From Acidimicrobiales bacterium (lineage in GTDB: Bacteria; Actinomycetota; Acidimicrobiia; Acidimicrobiales; JABEUL01), in assembly GCA_027451605.1 (NCBI GenBank), contig DAIDJA010000032.1:1-10690 (forward strand): DNA of 10,690 bases, in the 5' to 3' direction. Below, piece after piece: positions 1 to 8,500 of the stretch. Numbering within the stretch: position 1 is the first letter of the stretch; every line of letters starts with the position of its first letter. The notes under the pieces were generated by a model. That model was not told the origin of the DNA and made no database searches. It worked only from the letters and a program-made list of their open reading frames with translations. Both the position numbers and the translations under genes were made by a program.

Positions 1-413
1 CCGGTGCACAGGCGATCGGTCTGAGCTATTCGAAAAGTGTAATTCTTTTCTTCTGCATGTCAGCGGGAATAGCCGGTTTCGGGGGCGGCCTGTATGGAAT
101 TACTCAGCAAAATGTGTCGGGCCAGGACTTCAACTGGGAGTTTTCATTGCTCTTTTTGGTATTGGTGATCGTAATGGGGGTGAGATCAATCGAAGGAGCC
201 GTAGTAGGTGCATTTGCTTACGTAATCGCCCAGGAACTTTTAGACACCACCGCCGGTAATAATATCGGATTGATAATTTCAATTGCAATTGGTCTATTGG
301 CCTTGATTTGGGTGTTGGATCCCGAAGGGCTTGTTGAGCGCCAGAACAGAATTTGGGCCTCTACCTACCGTTCCGTTAGGCTTAGACGCAACAAGGCGGC
401 TATTTATGAGTGA
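1..413 (+). CDS. livM: Branched-chain amino acid type ABC transporter permease, LivM family (C-terminal part, 5' truncated by window)
   Basis: This is the C-terminal end of an inner-membrane permease of the Liv/HAAT importer family, which moves branched-chain or other amino acids, urea or similar small solutes. The reading frame is open from the first complete codon at base 3, so the gene begins outside the window. The visible part (137 codons) begins with GAQAIGLSYSKSVILFF, matching the LivM stretch in which a conserved Ala/Gly segment precedes a membrane helix (AGIAGFGGGLYG). Two more hydrophobic segments follow: one around LLFLVLVIVMGVRSIEGAVV, equivalent to the conserved LivM GGxGSxxGPxxGA loop, and a last helix ending in LDPEGLVER, equivalent to the usual HPxGL tail. 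The final TGA overlaps the livG start by 8 nt, which indicates translational coupling in one operon. The family call is firm; the substrate cannot be read from this fragment. Confidence 0.87.
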   Translation, partial: GAQAIGLSYSKSVILFFCMSAGIAGFGGGLYGITQQNVSGQDFNWEFSLLFLVLVIVMGVRSIEGAVVGAFAYVIAQELLDTTAGNNIGLIISIAIGLLALIWVLDPEGLVERQNRIWASTYRSVRLRRNKAAIYE

Positions 414-1170
414 AATATTAAGACTTGACCGGATAAATTTTAGTTACGGTGACTTATCAGTATTAAACGATATCTCTTTGTCGGTTACCTCAAGAAGCGT
501 TCACGGAATAGTCGGGGCTAACGGTGCAGGGAAAAGTACCCTTCTATCGATAGTCGCCGGATATCTAAGAGCTTCGGGAGGTACAATTACCTTTTTAGGT
601 AAGGACATTACAGATTCGTCGACTAAAGACAGAATAAAATACGGGATTTGCCGTACATTTCAAAAAGTTGAGCTTTACCAGACACTGGATATATTTGATC
701 ACATATTGCTTGCTATTCGTCAAAAAAATAAATTGGCAAATCTTTCAAAATCATTTTGGGATTTTATAGTGTCTCACAATGCGACGGTGAACGAAACTGA
801 GGAGGCTGAAGAAATTTTGGCGACAGTAGGGCTCTCTCACTTGAAGAATGCTCCGGTTTCAACTTTGTCCCTTGGTCTGGGCAGAATGGTTGAACTTGCT
901 CGCGCTTTGGCAATGAATCCCAAACTCGTCTTACTGGACGAGCCTTCGTCCGGGTTGAATCAGGAAGAGACCGCACAATTTATTGAATTGATTAATAACA
1001 TTTCCGGGAGTTCAAATACAACGTTTCTTATAGTTGAGCACGATCTTACGTTAGTAACAGCCGTCACAACAGCTCTAACCGTGCTTGACATGGGTCATGT
1101 CCTGGCAACGGGGGATACAACTGCGGTTCTGGATAATTCAACAGTAAAACATACATATTTGGGACGTTAA
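406..1170 (+). CDS. livG: Branched-chain amino acid type ABC transporter ATP-binding protein, LivG family
   Basis: A cytoplasmic ATPase of 254 residues that powers the Liv-type importer. I chose the ATG at 406 over the upstream in-frame start at 331. The protein from 406 begins MSEILRLDRINFSYG, as the family normally does, it has an AGGCGG-like ribosome site at 394-399, and it overlaps livM by only 8 nt. Visible motifs: Walker A GANGAGKST (residues 37-45), Q-loop Gln86 in RTFQ, ABC signature LSLGLGRMVELARAL (from residue 154), Walker B LVLLDE (174-179) with D-loop SSGLN, and switch His212 in IVEHD. The signature reads LSLGL rather than LSGGQ, but LivG proteins often vary here. Length is usual for LivG. 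livF follows without any spacer (TAAATG), so livM-livG-livF are one transcription unit. The substrate is not defined by the sequence. Confidence 0.92.
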   Translation: MSEILRLDRINFSYGDLSVLNDISLSVTSRSVHGIVGANGAGKSTLLSIVAGYLRASGGTITFLGKDITDSSTKDRIKYGICRTFQKVELYQTLDIFDHILLAIRQKNKLANLSKSFWDFIVSHNATVNETEEAEEILATVGLSHLKNAPVSTLSLGLGRMVELARALAMNPKLVLLDEPSSGLNQEETAQFIELINNISGSSNTTFLIVEHDLTLVTAVTTALTVLDMGHVLATGDTTAVLDNSTVKHTYLGR

Positions 1171-1899
1171 ATGAATACTGATCAAGTAAGTTCAAATAAC
1201 GCCCAAATTGCCTGTGAAATTTTTAATGGAAGGACTTCATCTGACAGTCAAAGATTGCTGACTTTGAGAAATGTCGATGTGTTTTATAATAAGCACCAGG
1301 CGCTGTTTGACATTTCGCTGTGCATAAAAAAAGGCGAGGTGCTTGCCGTAACCGGACTTAACGGAGCCGGTAAGACTACCTTAACAAGAGTAATATCCGG
1401 TTTGGTTCATCCGAGATCCGGAAGTATAGTTTTCAAGAATCAGAATATCAGCGGAATGCGTATTGAGAAAATCAAAAACAAAGGTATTGACTTAATCCCT
1501 GACAGAACCGCAGTATTTAGTAGCTTAAGCGTAACGGATAATCTGAAGATATTTTTCTATAGATCCGGTAATAAGAAATCTGTAAATAAGTCAATCGAAG
1601 AGTCTTTCGAGATCTTCCCACGCCTTAAAGAGAGAAGGAATTTTCTTGCAGGTCAGCTGAGCGGAGGAGAACAGAGAATGTTAAGCCTCGCAAAGGCATT
1701 GGTAGACCCACCTGAGTTTTTGATTGTTGATGAGCTTTCGTCGGGTCTGGCTCCCAAGATATTGGAAGAGATTTGGGGAAAGGTAGAAGGGATCAGCGCC
1801 AACGGAACTACCATGCTGTTAGTGGAACAGTACAGCAAAGATATTAGGCGTGTAGCTACTCGCGAGTTGATCTTGGAGTCCGGTCGCCTAGTAAATTAA
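1171..1899 (+). CDS. livF: Branched-chain amino acid type ABC transporter ATP-binding protein, LivF family
   Basis: The second cytoplasmic ATPase of the importer, 242 residues. The start codon directly abuts the livG stop. Visible motifs: Walker A GLNGAGKTT (62-70), the LivF Q-loop equivalent IPDRTAVF (109-116; the usual form is VPEGRxxF, so Glu is replaced by Asp), a canonical signature LSGGEQRML (163-171), Walker B FLIVDE (183-188) and LLVEQ at 216-220, where LivF proteins characteristically carry Gln in place of the switch His. Two oddities are visible. About 28 residues rich in Ser, Asn and Asp precede the point where LivF proteins usually begin (here LLTLRNVDVFYN). Walker B is followed by Leu rather than the common Pro (DELSSGL). 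A later TTG start near 1255 is possible but has no well-placed ribosome site. The last gene of the Liv operon as seen here; no substrate-binding protein (LivK) is visible. Confidence 0.9.
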   Translation: MNTDQVSSNNAQIACEIFNGRTSSDSQRLLTLRNVDVFYNKHQALFDISLCIKKGEVLAVTGLNGAGKTTLTRVISGLVHPRSGSIVFKNQNISGMRIEKIKNKGIDLIPDRTAVFSSLSVTDNLKIFFYRSGNKKSVNKSIEESFEIFPRLKERRNFLAGQLSGGEQRMLSLAKALVDPPEFLIVDELSSGLAPKILEEIWGKVEGISANGTTMLLVEQYSKDIRRVATRELILESGRLVN

Positions 1900-2165
1900 A
1901 TGTGATGTGTCGAATCCGTCTAATATATCCGGCATACATCTAACTTCGCTTGTTGAATTATTGCTTTCTATAACAAGATGTGTGGAAATGCACTCAGTTT
2001 TTGTGAAGTTTTAGATCCCGTGTTAATAAGCATTGTTAAGCAGCTGTGAAAATAGAAGTAACGAAGGTTATTGTAGAATGGAAACTTGACGGAAATTTGA
2101 CGGACTTTGAATAACCTTGTCGTCAAAGTTTCGATGAGGCTCTCCAATGTTTTGATACTTCTATA
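1900..2165. other. Intergenic region between livF and the MFS gene
   Basis: No gene is supported in these 266 bp. The minus-strand open frame across it runs into the MFS gene and looks like chance coding. I see no convincing rho-independent terminator after livF: short pairings exist (1949-1954 with 1972-1977; 1904-1910 with 1934-1940) but have long loops and no T-tract. The right half holds a direct/inverted repeat group listed separately and a TATAAT at 2162-2167 that overlaps the MFS start codon. The region could carry the MFS promoter, but no good -35/-10 pair can be fixed by eye. Confidence 0.6.
2086..2129. repeat. Direct repeat TTGACGGA (x2) plus inverted repeat ACTTTGA/TCAAAGT upstream of the MFS gene
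   Basis: TTGACGGA occurs at 2086-2093 and again at 2097-2104, exactly 11 bp apart, about one helical turn. A perfect 7-bp inverted repeat follows: ACTTTGA at 2104-2110 and TCAAAGT at 2123-2129, with 12 bp between. CGTCAA at 2121-2126 is also the reverse complement of the TTGACG cores. The cluster lies 37-80 bp before the MFS start, where a regulator would be expected to bind. Operator function is inference. Confidence 0.35.
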
Positions 2166-3530
2166 ATGAATTCGACCAAAAAAACCAATAAATTTTTTAG
2201 AAAAATAATATATATGTGGCCCATGATTGTATTGGGTTTGGTAACGATGGTTGACAATGCCGATCAGTCTATCGTCAGAGGGGTGGCCCTTCAAATCGAA
2301 AAGACCTTTCATGTCGGTGATTTTCAGATATCACTCTTGGGAGCGGCCGCGACGATTGTAAATGCTTTGATAACCATGCCTGCAGGTTATCTAGCCGATC
2401 GGTGGCACAGAGTCAGGGCAATTATGATTACCGTAATGTTGTGGTCGCTTTTGTCCACATTCGGAGCGTTCTCACCTACTTTTTATGTATTATTTATGGT
2501 GCGAAGTCTTTTAGGATTCGGGCAGGGTATTACTGAGCCGTCGGGCAACTCTCTTCTTGCCGATTTCTACGAAAGGGACGGAAGGGCACGCGCATTTTCG
2601 ATGCAGCAAGCTTTGCTATATGTTGGAGTCGCAATGGGTACGACTGGGAGCTCGATAATCGGTCAACACTTGGGATGGAGGGCTGCTTACCTTATGATTT
2701 CGATTCCCGGATTGGTCATTGCATTCTTGGTCTTAATACTGACGGAGCCATTTAGAGGTTCATCAGATTATTCGGCTCTTAACATCCAGGGAGGTTCCGA
2801 TGTCCCTAAAGTTAAATTGTTTGAAAATGGCCTCCGATATTTTCTAAAGAATATGTTATCCGGCCTTTATGAAGATGTTAAGACCATTTTGCAAATCCCT
2901 ACTCTTAGGCTAACTTTAGTGGGGGTTGCATCGATACTTTTTACTGTGAGCGCTATAGGATTTTGGTTGCCGGTTTTTTATATGAGAGGATTTCACCTAA
3001 CCCAATCTAAAGCAGGAATCTTTTTCGGTATTATGGTTATAATCGGCGGCTTGCCCGGCCTATATGTTGGTGGAAAACTATCGGACAGACTCGTTCCCAT
3101 AAAATCCGAAACTCGAGTTGTAATACCCGGAGTTTGCGCAATTATTTCGGTAAGTTTCTTTTTATGTTCTTTTGCTGACTTAAGGCTATTGCCAACCATA
3201 ATATTACAAACGATTGGGTTTTTTGCCGGAACTATGGCGGTACCAGCCCTACGGGCGGGACTATCAGATGTTACTCCTGGAACATTACGAGGAACGGGAT
3301 TTGGAGCATTTAACCTTACCTCCGTAATTTTTGGATCAGCAATTGCTCCTACGGTGGTCGGATTTTTTTCCCAGCTTTTTGGGGATAATCTGAGAATAGC
3401 ATTTGTAATTGTTCTTCCCCCTGTTTACGTTGGTTCGTTTCTTTTGATCAGAGCTAGAAAGCATATAGATAGGGACTCACAGGCAATTTTCCAGCGAATA
3501 ATTGAAGCCAATAAACCTCAAGATAAGTAA
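2166..3530 (+). CDS. Major facilitator superfamily transporter, spinster-like
   Basis: A 454-residue inner-membrane secondary transporter, the usual size for a 12-helix MFS protein. The N-terminus is Lys-rich and cytoplasmic, then helix 1 leads into VTMVDNADQSIVRG (27-40), in the position of the spinster-family N/D-rich motif. Motif A is clear between helices 2 and 3: GYLADRWHRVR (74-84). Helix 4 carries R113 and GFGQGITEPSGNSLLADFY (117-135), the spinster-type GxG(E/Q) region. A second, weaker motif A (GGKLSDR, 302-308) opens the C-terminal half, and DVTPGTLRGTGFGAF (368-382) matches the late-helix region of the family. The ATG at 2166 has no recognisable ribosome site and overlaps a TATAAT; the ATG at 2214 (residue 17) is an alternative that keeps helix 1. 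The substrate is unknown: relatives include lipid, sugar-acid and aromatic-compound transporters. The gene ends 30 bp from the convergent hydrolase-like gene. Confidence 0.82.
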   Translation: MNSTKKTNKFFRKIIYMWPMIVLGLVTMVDNADQSIVRGVALQIEKTFHVGDFQISLLGAAATIVNALITMPAGYLADRWHRVRAIMITVMLWSLLSTFGAFSPTFYVLFMVRSLLGFGQGITEPSGNSLLADFYERDGRARAFSMQQALLYVGVAMGTTGSSIIGQHLGWRAAYLMISIPGLVIAFLVLILTEPFRGSSDYSALNIQGGSDVPKVKLFENGLRYFLKNMLSGLYEDVKTILQIPTLRLTLVGVASILFTVSAIGFWLPVFYMRGFHLTQSKAGIFFGIMVIIGGLPGLYVGGKLSDRLVPIKSETRVVIPGVCAIISVSFFLCSFADLRLLPTIILQTIGFFAGTMAVPALRAGLSDVTPGTLRGTGFGAFNLTSVIFGSAIAPTVVGFFSQLFGDNLRIAFVIVLPPVYVGSFLLIRARKHIDRDSQAIFQRIIEANKPQDK

Positions 3531-3560
3531 TAAGATCTTACGATATTATGATTGATGGTT

Positions 3561-4613
3561 TTAGGAATTCAAGAAATTACTGAGCTGTTGCATAAAGACT
3601 GTCGGGTTCTGTTGCATAATTGCATGACCATACCCCGGCATTACAACCTTGGTTGCTGTCAGTAACCCGGATATCAACAAATTCGAATCTTGCTCAGGCA
3701 TGATAGTGTCTTTGTCGCCGACTAGAACCAGGCATTTTGACTTGATCTCTGACAAGGAGTTTAGAAGATTATTTGAAGCATCAACTGCCTGTTGCGCTTG
3801 GAGTTCACGGTTTAATGTAGAGTTTAAAATTGGTTCCATGCCTAACAAGTTTGTCGGATCCAAGAAACTGTTCAATTGGTTCTGGGCTGAAGCTGGGAAC
3901 ATTGCCTGAAATCGTTCTTCGTAAGTAGTGGCCGTTCCGTATTGTTGTTGAATTTGAGCAGCAGAATCTTGATAGGCGGAACTTGACCCGGGTGAAGTCC
4001 CTACCAATATAAGGCTCTTTATTAACTTTGGGTGAGCTTCTGAGATTGCAATGGCAACTTCACCGCCAAATCCACTTCCGGCGATAATTGGACTTTGGAT
4101 GTTTGTCTCTGTAATCAGCGTAGCTAATTTCGAAGCGATCCAATTGACCGTCATCGGCTTTGATAAGTTGTCCGTACTATAGCCTACGCCCGGATAATCA
4201 ATAGTAGTTACTTTGTAACTGTTTGCCAAAGCGCTTAGAAGTGATAGGCCCCACGAGTCCATTGATTCGCCGGCATCGTTGAGTAAAATTAAATTCGGAC
4301 CTGTTCCAAATTGGCGATATGCTATAAAAGTGGAACCGATTTGAACCCTATTTACCGGACCGATAAATGAGCTGCTTGCCTGGGGAGTCGAATTTGATAC
4401 CTGTGACACTTCTAATATTGTCGTAGTAGCTATCGACTCAGATGAAGTTCCTATTGATGTCGATTCTATCTTCTTTACAGCTGATGTTCGAGGAGTACTG
4501 GCAAACGCTCCTGAGGCCACCAGGCCTAGAATCGCTATAATTAGGAAAAGTAGCCATGCTAATTTCCTAATTAATTGTGGATTAGATAATAATTTTTTTT
4601 GTTTGTGATCCAT
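3561..4613 (-). CDS. Secreted or membrane-anchored alpha/beta-hydrolase-fold protein lacking the nucleophile serine
   Basis: A 350-residue protein. The N-terminus is basic, followed by a hydrophobic stretch (about 19-38) ending in AFA (36-38), so it is either cleaved there by signal peptidase I or kept as an anchor. A Ser/Thr-rich linker (39-85) precedes an alpha/beta hydrolase domain (86-350). The domain follows the family order: IAYRQFGTGPNLILL, MDSWGLSLLSALA, VTTIDYPGVGYS (135-146), the nucleophile elbow, acid D302 in VLVGDKDTIMP, and H330 in MPGYGHA. The elbow, normally G-x-S-x-G-G as in GWSMGG, reads GSGFGG (179-184). The nucleophile position is Gly181, codon GGA, read at 4071-4073. The oxyanion-side HG/MG motif is also altered (LLNDAGESM, 110-118). 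It may be a non-catalytic binding protein, or Ser180 may act in a shifted geometry. The gene is divergent from the lipoprotein gene. No clear ribosome site precedes its ATG. Confidence 0.83.
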   Translation of the reverse strand: MDHKQKKLLSNPQLIRKLAWLLFLIIAILGLVASGAFASTPRTSAVKKIESTSIGTSSESIATTTILEVSQVSNSTPQASSSFIGPVNRVQIGSTFIAYRQFGTGPNLILLNDAGESMDSWGLSLLSALANSYKVTTIDYPGVGYSTDNLSKPMTVNWIASKLATLITETNIQSPIIAGSGFGGEVAIAISEAHPKLIKSLILVGTSPGSSSAYQDSAAQIQQQYGTATTYEERFQAMFPASAQNQLNSFLDPTNLLGMEPILNSTLNRELQAQQAVDASNNLLNSLSEIKSKCLVLVGDKDTIMPEQDSNLLISGLLTATKVVMPGYGHAIMQQNPTVFMQQLSNFLNS

Positions 4614-4826
4614 TTGGAAGTGTTTTGAATACCAAAAGATGAAAGTTTTATGATCAAATTAGGGTGATTATTTATTCATTGTAAAGATGAACAATATAAA
4701 TTTTAATAGTAATTTATAGCCGATATTTTGCAGCCTACCAAATTTATCTGAAGTCGGTTCGAACTATTAACATTCAATATTAAACTTTTTAAGTAATATT
4801 ACTGGATGCAGTGTCGGATTGGTTTA

Positions 4827-4856
4827 TTGAGTCCAATGGGTGAGCTCAAATATTAT
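4827..4856 (+). promoter_or_regulatory. Putative sigma-70-type promoter of the lipoprotein gene
   Basis: TTGAGT (-35, 4827-4832) and TATTAT (-10, 4851-4856) are separated by 18 bp, giving a predicted start of transcription near 4863 and a leader of about 60 nt. The spacer contains the perfect 8-bp palindrome TGAGCTCA (4841-4848). This is a consensus match by eye only. Confidence 0.4.
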
Positions 4857-4875
4857 CAATGTTTTTGGGTCGCTA

Positions 4876-4893
4876 TTAAGCTAAAGCGCTTAA
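4876..4893 (+). repeat. Short inverted repeat in the lipoprotein leader
   Basis: TTAAGC (4876-4881) and GCTTAA (4888-4893) form a 6-bp stem with a 6-nt loop, 13 nt before the ribosome site. The loop overlaps a further palindrome, AAGCGCTT (4884-4891). It could be a weak leader hairpin or an operator; function is inference. Confidence 0.3.
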
Positions 4894-4906
4894 GATTAAA
4901 AGTATG

Positions 4907-4913
4907 AGGAGGT
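4907..4913 (+). promoter_or_regulatory. Strong ribosome binding site of the lipoprotein gene
   Basis: AGGAGGT lies 8 nt before the ATG at 4922. It is a near-perfect Shine-Dalgarno sequence, far stronger than any other in the window apart from the one before 10643. It fixes the lipoprotein start and suggests high translation. Confidence 0.85.
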
Positions 4914-4921
4914 AACTATCA

Positions 4922-5437
4922 ATGTCTAATAAGTCACACTATGGATCTGTAATCATAATTGCCTTATGTTTATTCGGTTTAGCAGCCTGTTCGCCGGGAT
5001 CAAATTCAGGTCAAAATTCTACTTCCACTACACTTTTGAATACGGGTCAATCAAAGGCTGAAATCACAAACGCATATACTACATTATTCGATTTGTCGAA
5101 TCCTTCAATTGGCCCTAAAGTTGCAGTTACACAAGACGGTTCGCAGTTGGAAGTTTCCATGAAGTCCGCGTTCGGATCTTCTTTGTCAAAAGCAGCCGGC
5201 AGCGCAAAGGTGATAAATGTAACTTTAGGCACGAAGCAGTCGTGCATAATTGCTGATGAGCAATATCCATGCGCAGTGGTTTCTTACAATTTGATGACAC
5301 CTTCAGGAAGTCCGATATTTAGTAGTCCTTCGACAGGATATGCAGTTTACTCAAAAAATAAATGGCTAGTGGCAAAAAATACAGTATGCAGCCTACTGAC
5401 GCTGGCAAACTCAAATAAGATCCCGCAAGGATGCTGA
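4922..5437 (+). CDS. Secreted lipoprotein with Mtb12-like (NTF2-like) C-terminal domain, function unknown
   Basis: A 171-residue exported lipoprotein. A short polar N-terminus, a hydrophobic core (about 9-20) and the lipobox LAAC (20-23) predict lipidation at Cys23 and anchoring on the outer face of the cytoplasmic membrane. A Ser/Asn/Thr-rich linker (24-45) leads to a compact domain. It starts with ITNAYTTLFDLSNPSIGPKV (48-67) and ends with GYAVYSKNKWLVAKNTVCSL (139-158), then four residues from the end region, a closing Cys171. This end resembles the tail of low-molecular-weight antigen Mtb12-like proteins (W-x-V-x-x-x-x-x-C-x-L-L ... C), which have an NTF2-like fold. The mature domain has four cysteines (108, 117, 156, 171), so two disulfides are plausible outside the cell. 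The start is fixed by AGGAGGT 8 nt upstream. Family assignment is from remembered pattern, so moderate; no biochemical role is known to me. Confidence 0.85.
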   Translation: MSNKSHYGSVIIIALCLFGLAACSPGSNSGQNSTSTTLLNTGQSKAEITNAYTTLFDLSNPSIGPKVAVTQDGSQLEVSMKSAFGSSLSKAAGSAKVINVTLGTKQSCIIADEQYPCAVVSYNLMTPSGSPIFSSPSTGYAVYSKNKWLVAKNTVCSLLTLANSNKIPQGC

Positions 5438-5558
5438 TTAGGGTTCAAACGGTTTAGGCCATGCATAACGAATATGATAGGTATTTTATTGGAAGTCAGT
5501 CATGGGTTTTAATGAGACGTTGCCCTTCCGACGTGCTTCGGTTCACTAAAAGGTGTTC

Positions 5559-8500
5559 TTAGGTTTTAATTCTTTTTGATCTGAGATAATCAATCAAACT
5601 TTGCATTGACAGCATGATTACCGCAATGTATATCAGGTGAGACTGCTTATTGAATGTGGATGGCCAAAAAACACCCGGAGCATAATCATGAATTTTCTGC
5701 AATGAAGCTATTGTTAATCCTGCATAAACTACCAATGCCGCAGTTCCGATCGAACCAATAAATTTTAGATATCTCACTTGACTTAGCACAAACAGCAAAG
5801 TGGCGAGTGCAACTCCGTCAAATTTATTCAATAATGCTGACGAGAAATAATAAAAAGCGATGCTTGTGATTAAACTTAAAATTAGACTTGAGCGTCCCCG
5901 ACTATAAAAGAATGGGTTTGACAGTTTGGGTATCGCCCCGGCTTCTGATCCATAGTCGACGGTTCGATATGCCACGGAACTTCTCTTTCTTCGTCGATAA
6001 TAATAGACCAAAAATATTATTCCGATTAATGACAATGAAAGCGTACCGAATGAAAGATAAATCGCAAGATTGACCGCAGTTTGAGGAGTAAAAGACAGAT
6101 TAATTATATAAGTATTAGTCCCTTTCGGTGGGTTGATTAGCCAACCATTGGCATAGGCATCAATTAGCGAACTTTTAGCGGCCATTTTCGCTAAATGACC
6201 ATTTTGCGATGAAATTGTTGCACTCCAGCCACTGTCGTAGTTTTCCCCTAAAACTAGCCAAACCGGCTTTCCGGTGGTGGTAACTTGCAGTTTTAGATTT
6301 GTATCGGATTCACCTAAAGTTTTTATTTTGGCTTTCGAATTCGGAGTGGGTGCTTTTGGAATAAATCCAATATTTTGGGCTGAAAGTGTTGTATGTGAAG
6401 TTGGAGCCGGAGAATTGAATTCAATTTGATCTATTTTGATCCCGCTATTTACCCCCAGCGATGTTTCAAGGATGTGAGTACCGGCACCTAATGTAAGTCC
6501 TTTTGCATCAGGTCCACACCCTACAAACTGTATATATTTTCCGTTAAGTGCGGCAGTTGAAGTGCCCACCAACTTAAGCCAGATTGGACTGCCGTCTACT
6601 GACGCTAAGTCATTTTGACATGAATTGGGAAGCAGATTAGGAATATTTAAATTGGATAACAAATTTTGCGAGCTTTGAAGTTTTGAATTTTGAACCAAAA
6701 TTGAAGATGAAACTTGATTAACTCCGGGTGAATATTGTAGGCGATAGTTGTGTATTGCTATAGGTAAGGTTTCAAAATTCGGACCGAAATCGAGACTTCC
6801 TTCTACCGGTTTTATAGCTTGGACCGTTAATCGAATATTTCTTCCCGAAAGTGGAGGGAACCTAAGTAAAACTGTTTCCAAATTTGATTTACTTTCGATC
6901 GGAATATTGGCGGGTATAGGTATCTTTCTTTGACCCTCTTCAGTGCTTACGGTTACAAATGAGGGAATACTGTGATGGCCGTCGGCATAAAAACTGAGAA
7001 TAATTTGATTAAAGGTAATTGAGGTCGGATTGTTTATCTGTAACCATGCCCCAAGTTGGTTATTTAATCCGGTGGAAGTTTGCCAGGCCGAATTAAGTGA
7101 ACTACCTTGCGAATTAACCCCGTAGGCATTATTATCGCCGCCTAGTCGGCTGGATGAAGAGAAGTAGGGTACCGGTGTAGTTGAAGGATTGACCCCTGAA
7201 ACAATCGATGAAATTTGTTCATCGGTAATTTGGGTCGATAGCGTAGCGTCTCCGGCAATTTGAAAAGTTCTCTTTGTTGGGGTATCCAGATATCGTGAAA
7301 TATTAACTTCGGGAGATGACCTTGGGGCAAGCGATCCTACCATCGACCTTCCAAATATGTAGACAAGTCGATAATTTGAAGTAGCATTTCCCAAGTTGGA
7401 TATCAGATCTGTCGGCGGCCTGATAATTTCTTTGGAAATTATATTATTTATGTTGATTTTAGAAAAGCCGACAGGTAAAACGGTAAAACCGGAAGGGCTG
7501 TAAGTTTGGAGAATTTCAATTCTCATTGAATTAAATCGTGTTGACGGGAATTTAAATGTTTGACCGGGCTGTTGTCGCGACTCCTGTCCGAGGTCAACAG
7601 TCATGGTTCTTACGACCTTATTATTTAACTTTAAAGTGACAGATGCTTTTGAAATCCAAATGCTTTGAGATATATTCAGTGCTTGGGTCAGAGTTATTTT
7701 ATTTGTGTTGACCGGTGAAAGTAGCTTTACTTGGATCCATGCACCTATAGGATTTTCAAATGGTGAAGTTGTCCAGGAAGTATTGTAGTTTCCGTCGAAG
7801 GCATTAAAAGGTTTAGACTGGGGATTGAATTCAAATACGTTGTTGGAGACCGAAGCCGTAATCGATTTAACCCCCTGATCAACCGCTACGGATTGCATTG
7901 AAGTTGAAGTATTGGGAAATATATTGAAGTAAAATAAATTCTGAGACGCCGATGTATTTTTTTGTGCTGCGGTTTCGATTTCACTCGATTGGTCAATAAA
8001 ACTGGTCCAATCTTTAAGTTGTTTTCTGTTTGTGTCCGTTACCACTAAAGTTGCATCTTTGGTCAGAAGGCTTTTAAGTTGTTTTGGATTGTTTGCGTAG
8101 GTTCCCGAGTAATAAATTGTCGGATTGCCATTTAGCAATCCGGCATTTGCCGCTTCCATTACCCCCAACCCGTCACCGTCGATGATAACCGGGGCCGTCG
8201 GTGATTCCAGTCGTACTATCGGACGCGCATTCTTAACGGGTATATCTACCAGCGGAGGAAGCTTTGTCGGTGCAGTCTCCGGTATGGCCAGAGTTTGATT
8301 GTTGTAATATGGAAGACCATACGGAGGATAATTTGCTACCGGTTTACCAAATCCTATTGGCTTACCGAGCCCGGTAGGCAGAGGAGTTAACATAGAATTT
8401 ACGGCAGCCGGAGGGGGAATCTGATAAAGGGAATACATTTCGTCGTTGGTAATAAGCATGTCACCGGCACTCATTAATCTAAGCATTGCCGACAATCCGC

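Larger units (their letters stand above)
4614..4921. other. Divergent intergenic region between the hydrolase-like gene and the lipoprotein gene
   Basis: These 308 bp must hold the 5' signals of both flanking genes. On the + strand I see a plausible promoter (4827-4856), a short inverted repeat (4876-4893) and a strong ribosome site (4907-4913), each listed separately. The left two thirds are very AT-rich with many TATAAA/TATATT-like strings on the - strand, so no single promoter for the hydrolase-like gene can be chosen. No open frame with a ribosome site is present. Confidence 0.6.

Noticed and set aside
331..405. Upstream in-frame extension of LivG to an earlier start at 331
   Set aside because: The extra 25 residues lie entirely within the livM coding region and do not resemble LivG; the ATG at 406 has a ribosome site and gives the canonical N-terminus.
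1968..2312. A 114-codon minus-strand open frame across the livF-MFS gap
   Set aside because: It overlaps the 5' end of a well-supported MFS gene, has no recognisable domain, signal or ribosome site, and its composition (many Tyr, Phe, His) looks like antisense noise.
3527..3541. Palindrome TAAGATCTTA at 3531-3540 between the convergent MFS and hydrolase-like genes
   Set aside because: A self-complementary 10-mer with no loop and no T-tract; likely chance in a short AT-rich spacer.
5442..5558. Possible terminator between the convergent lipoprotein and aftD genes (CCGA-N6-TCGG at 5528-5541)
   Set aside because: Only four base pairs and no T-tract on either strand; not enough to call a terminator.
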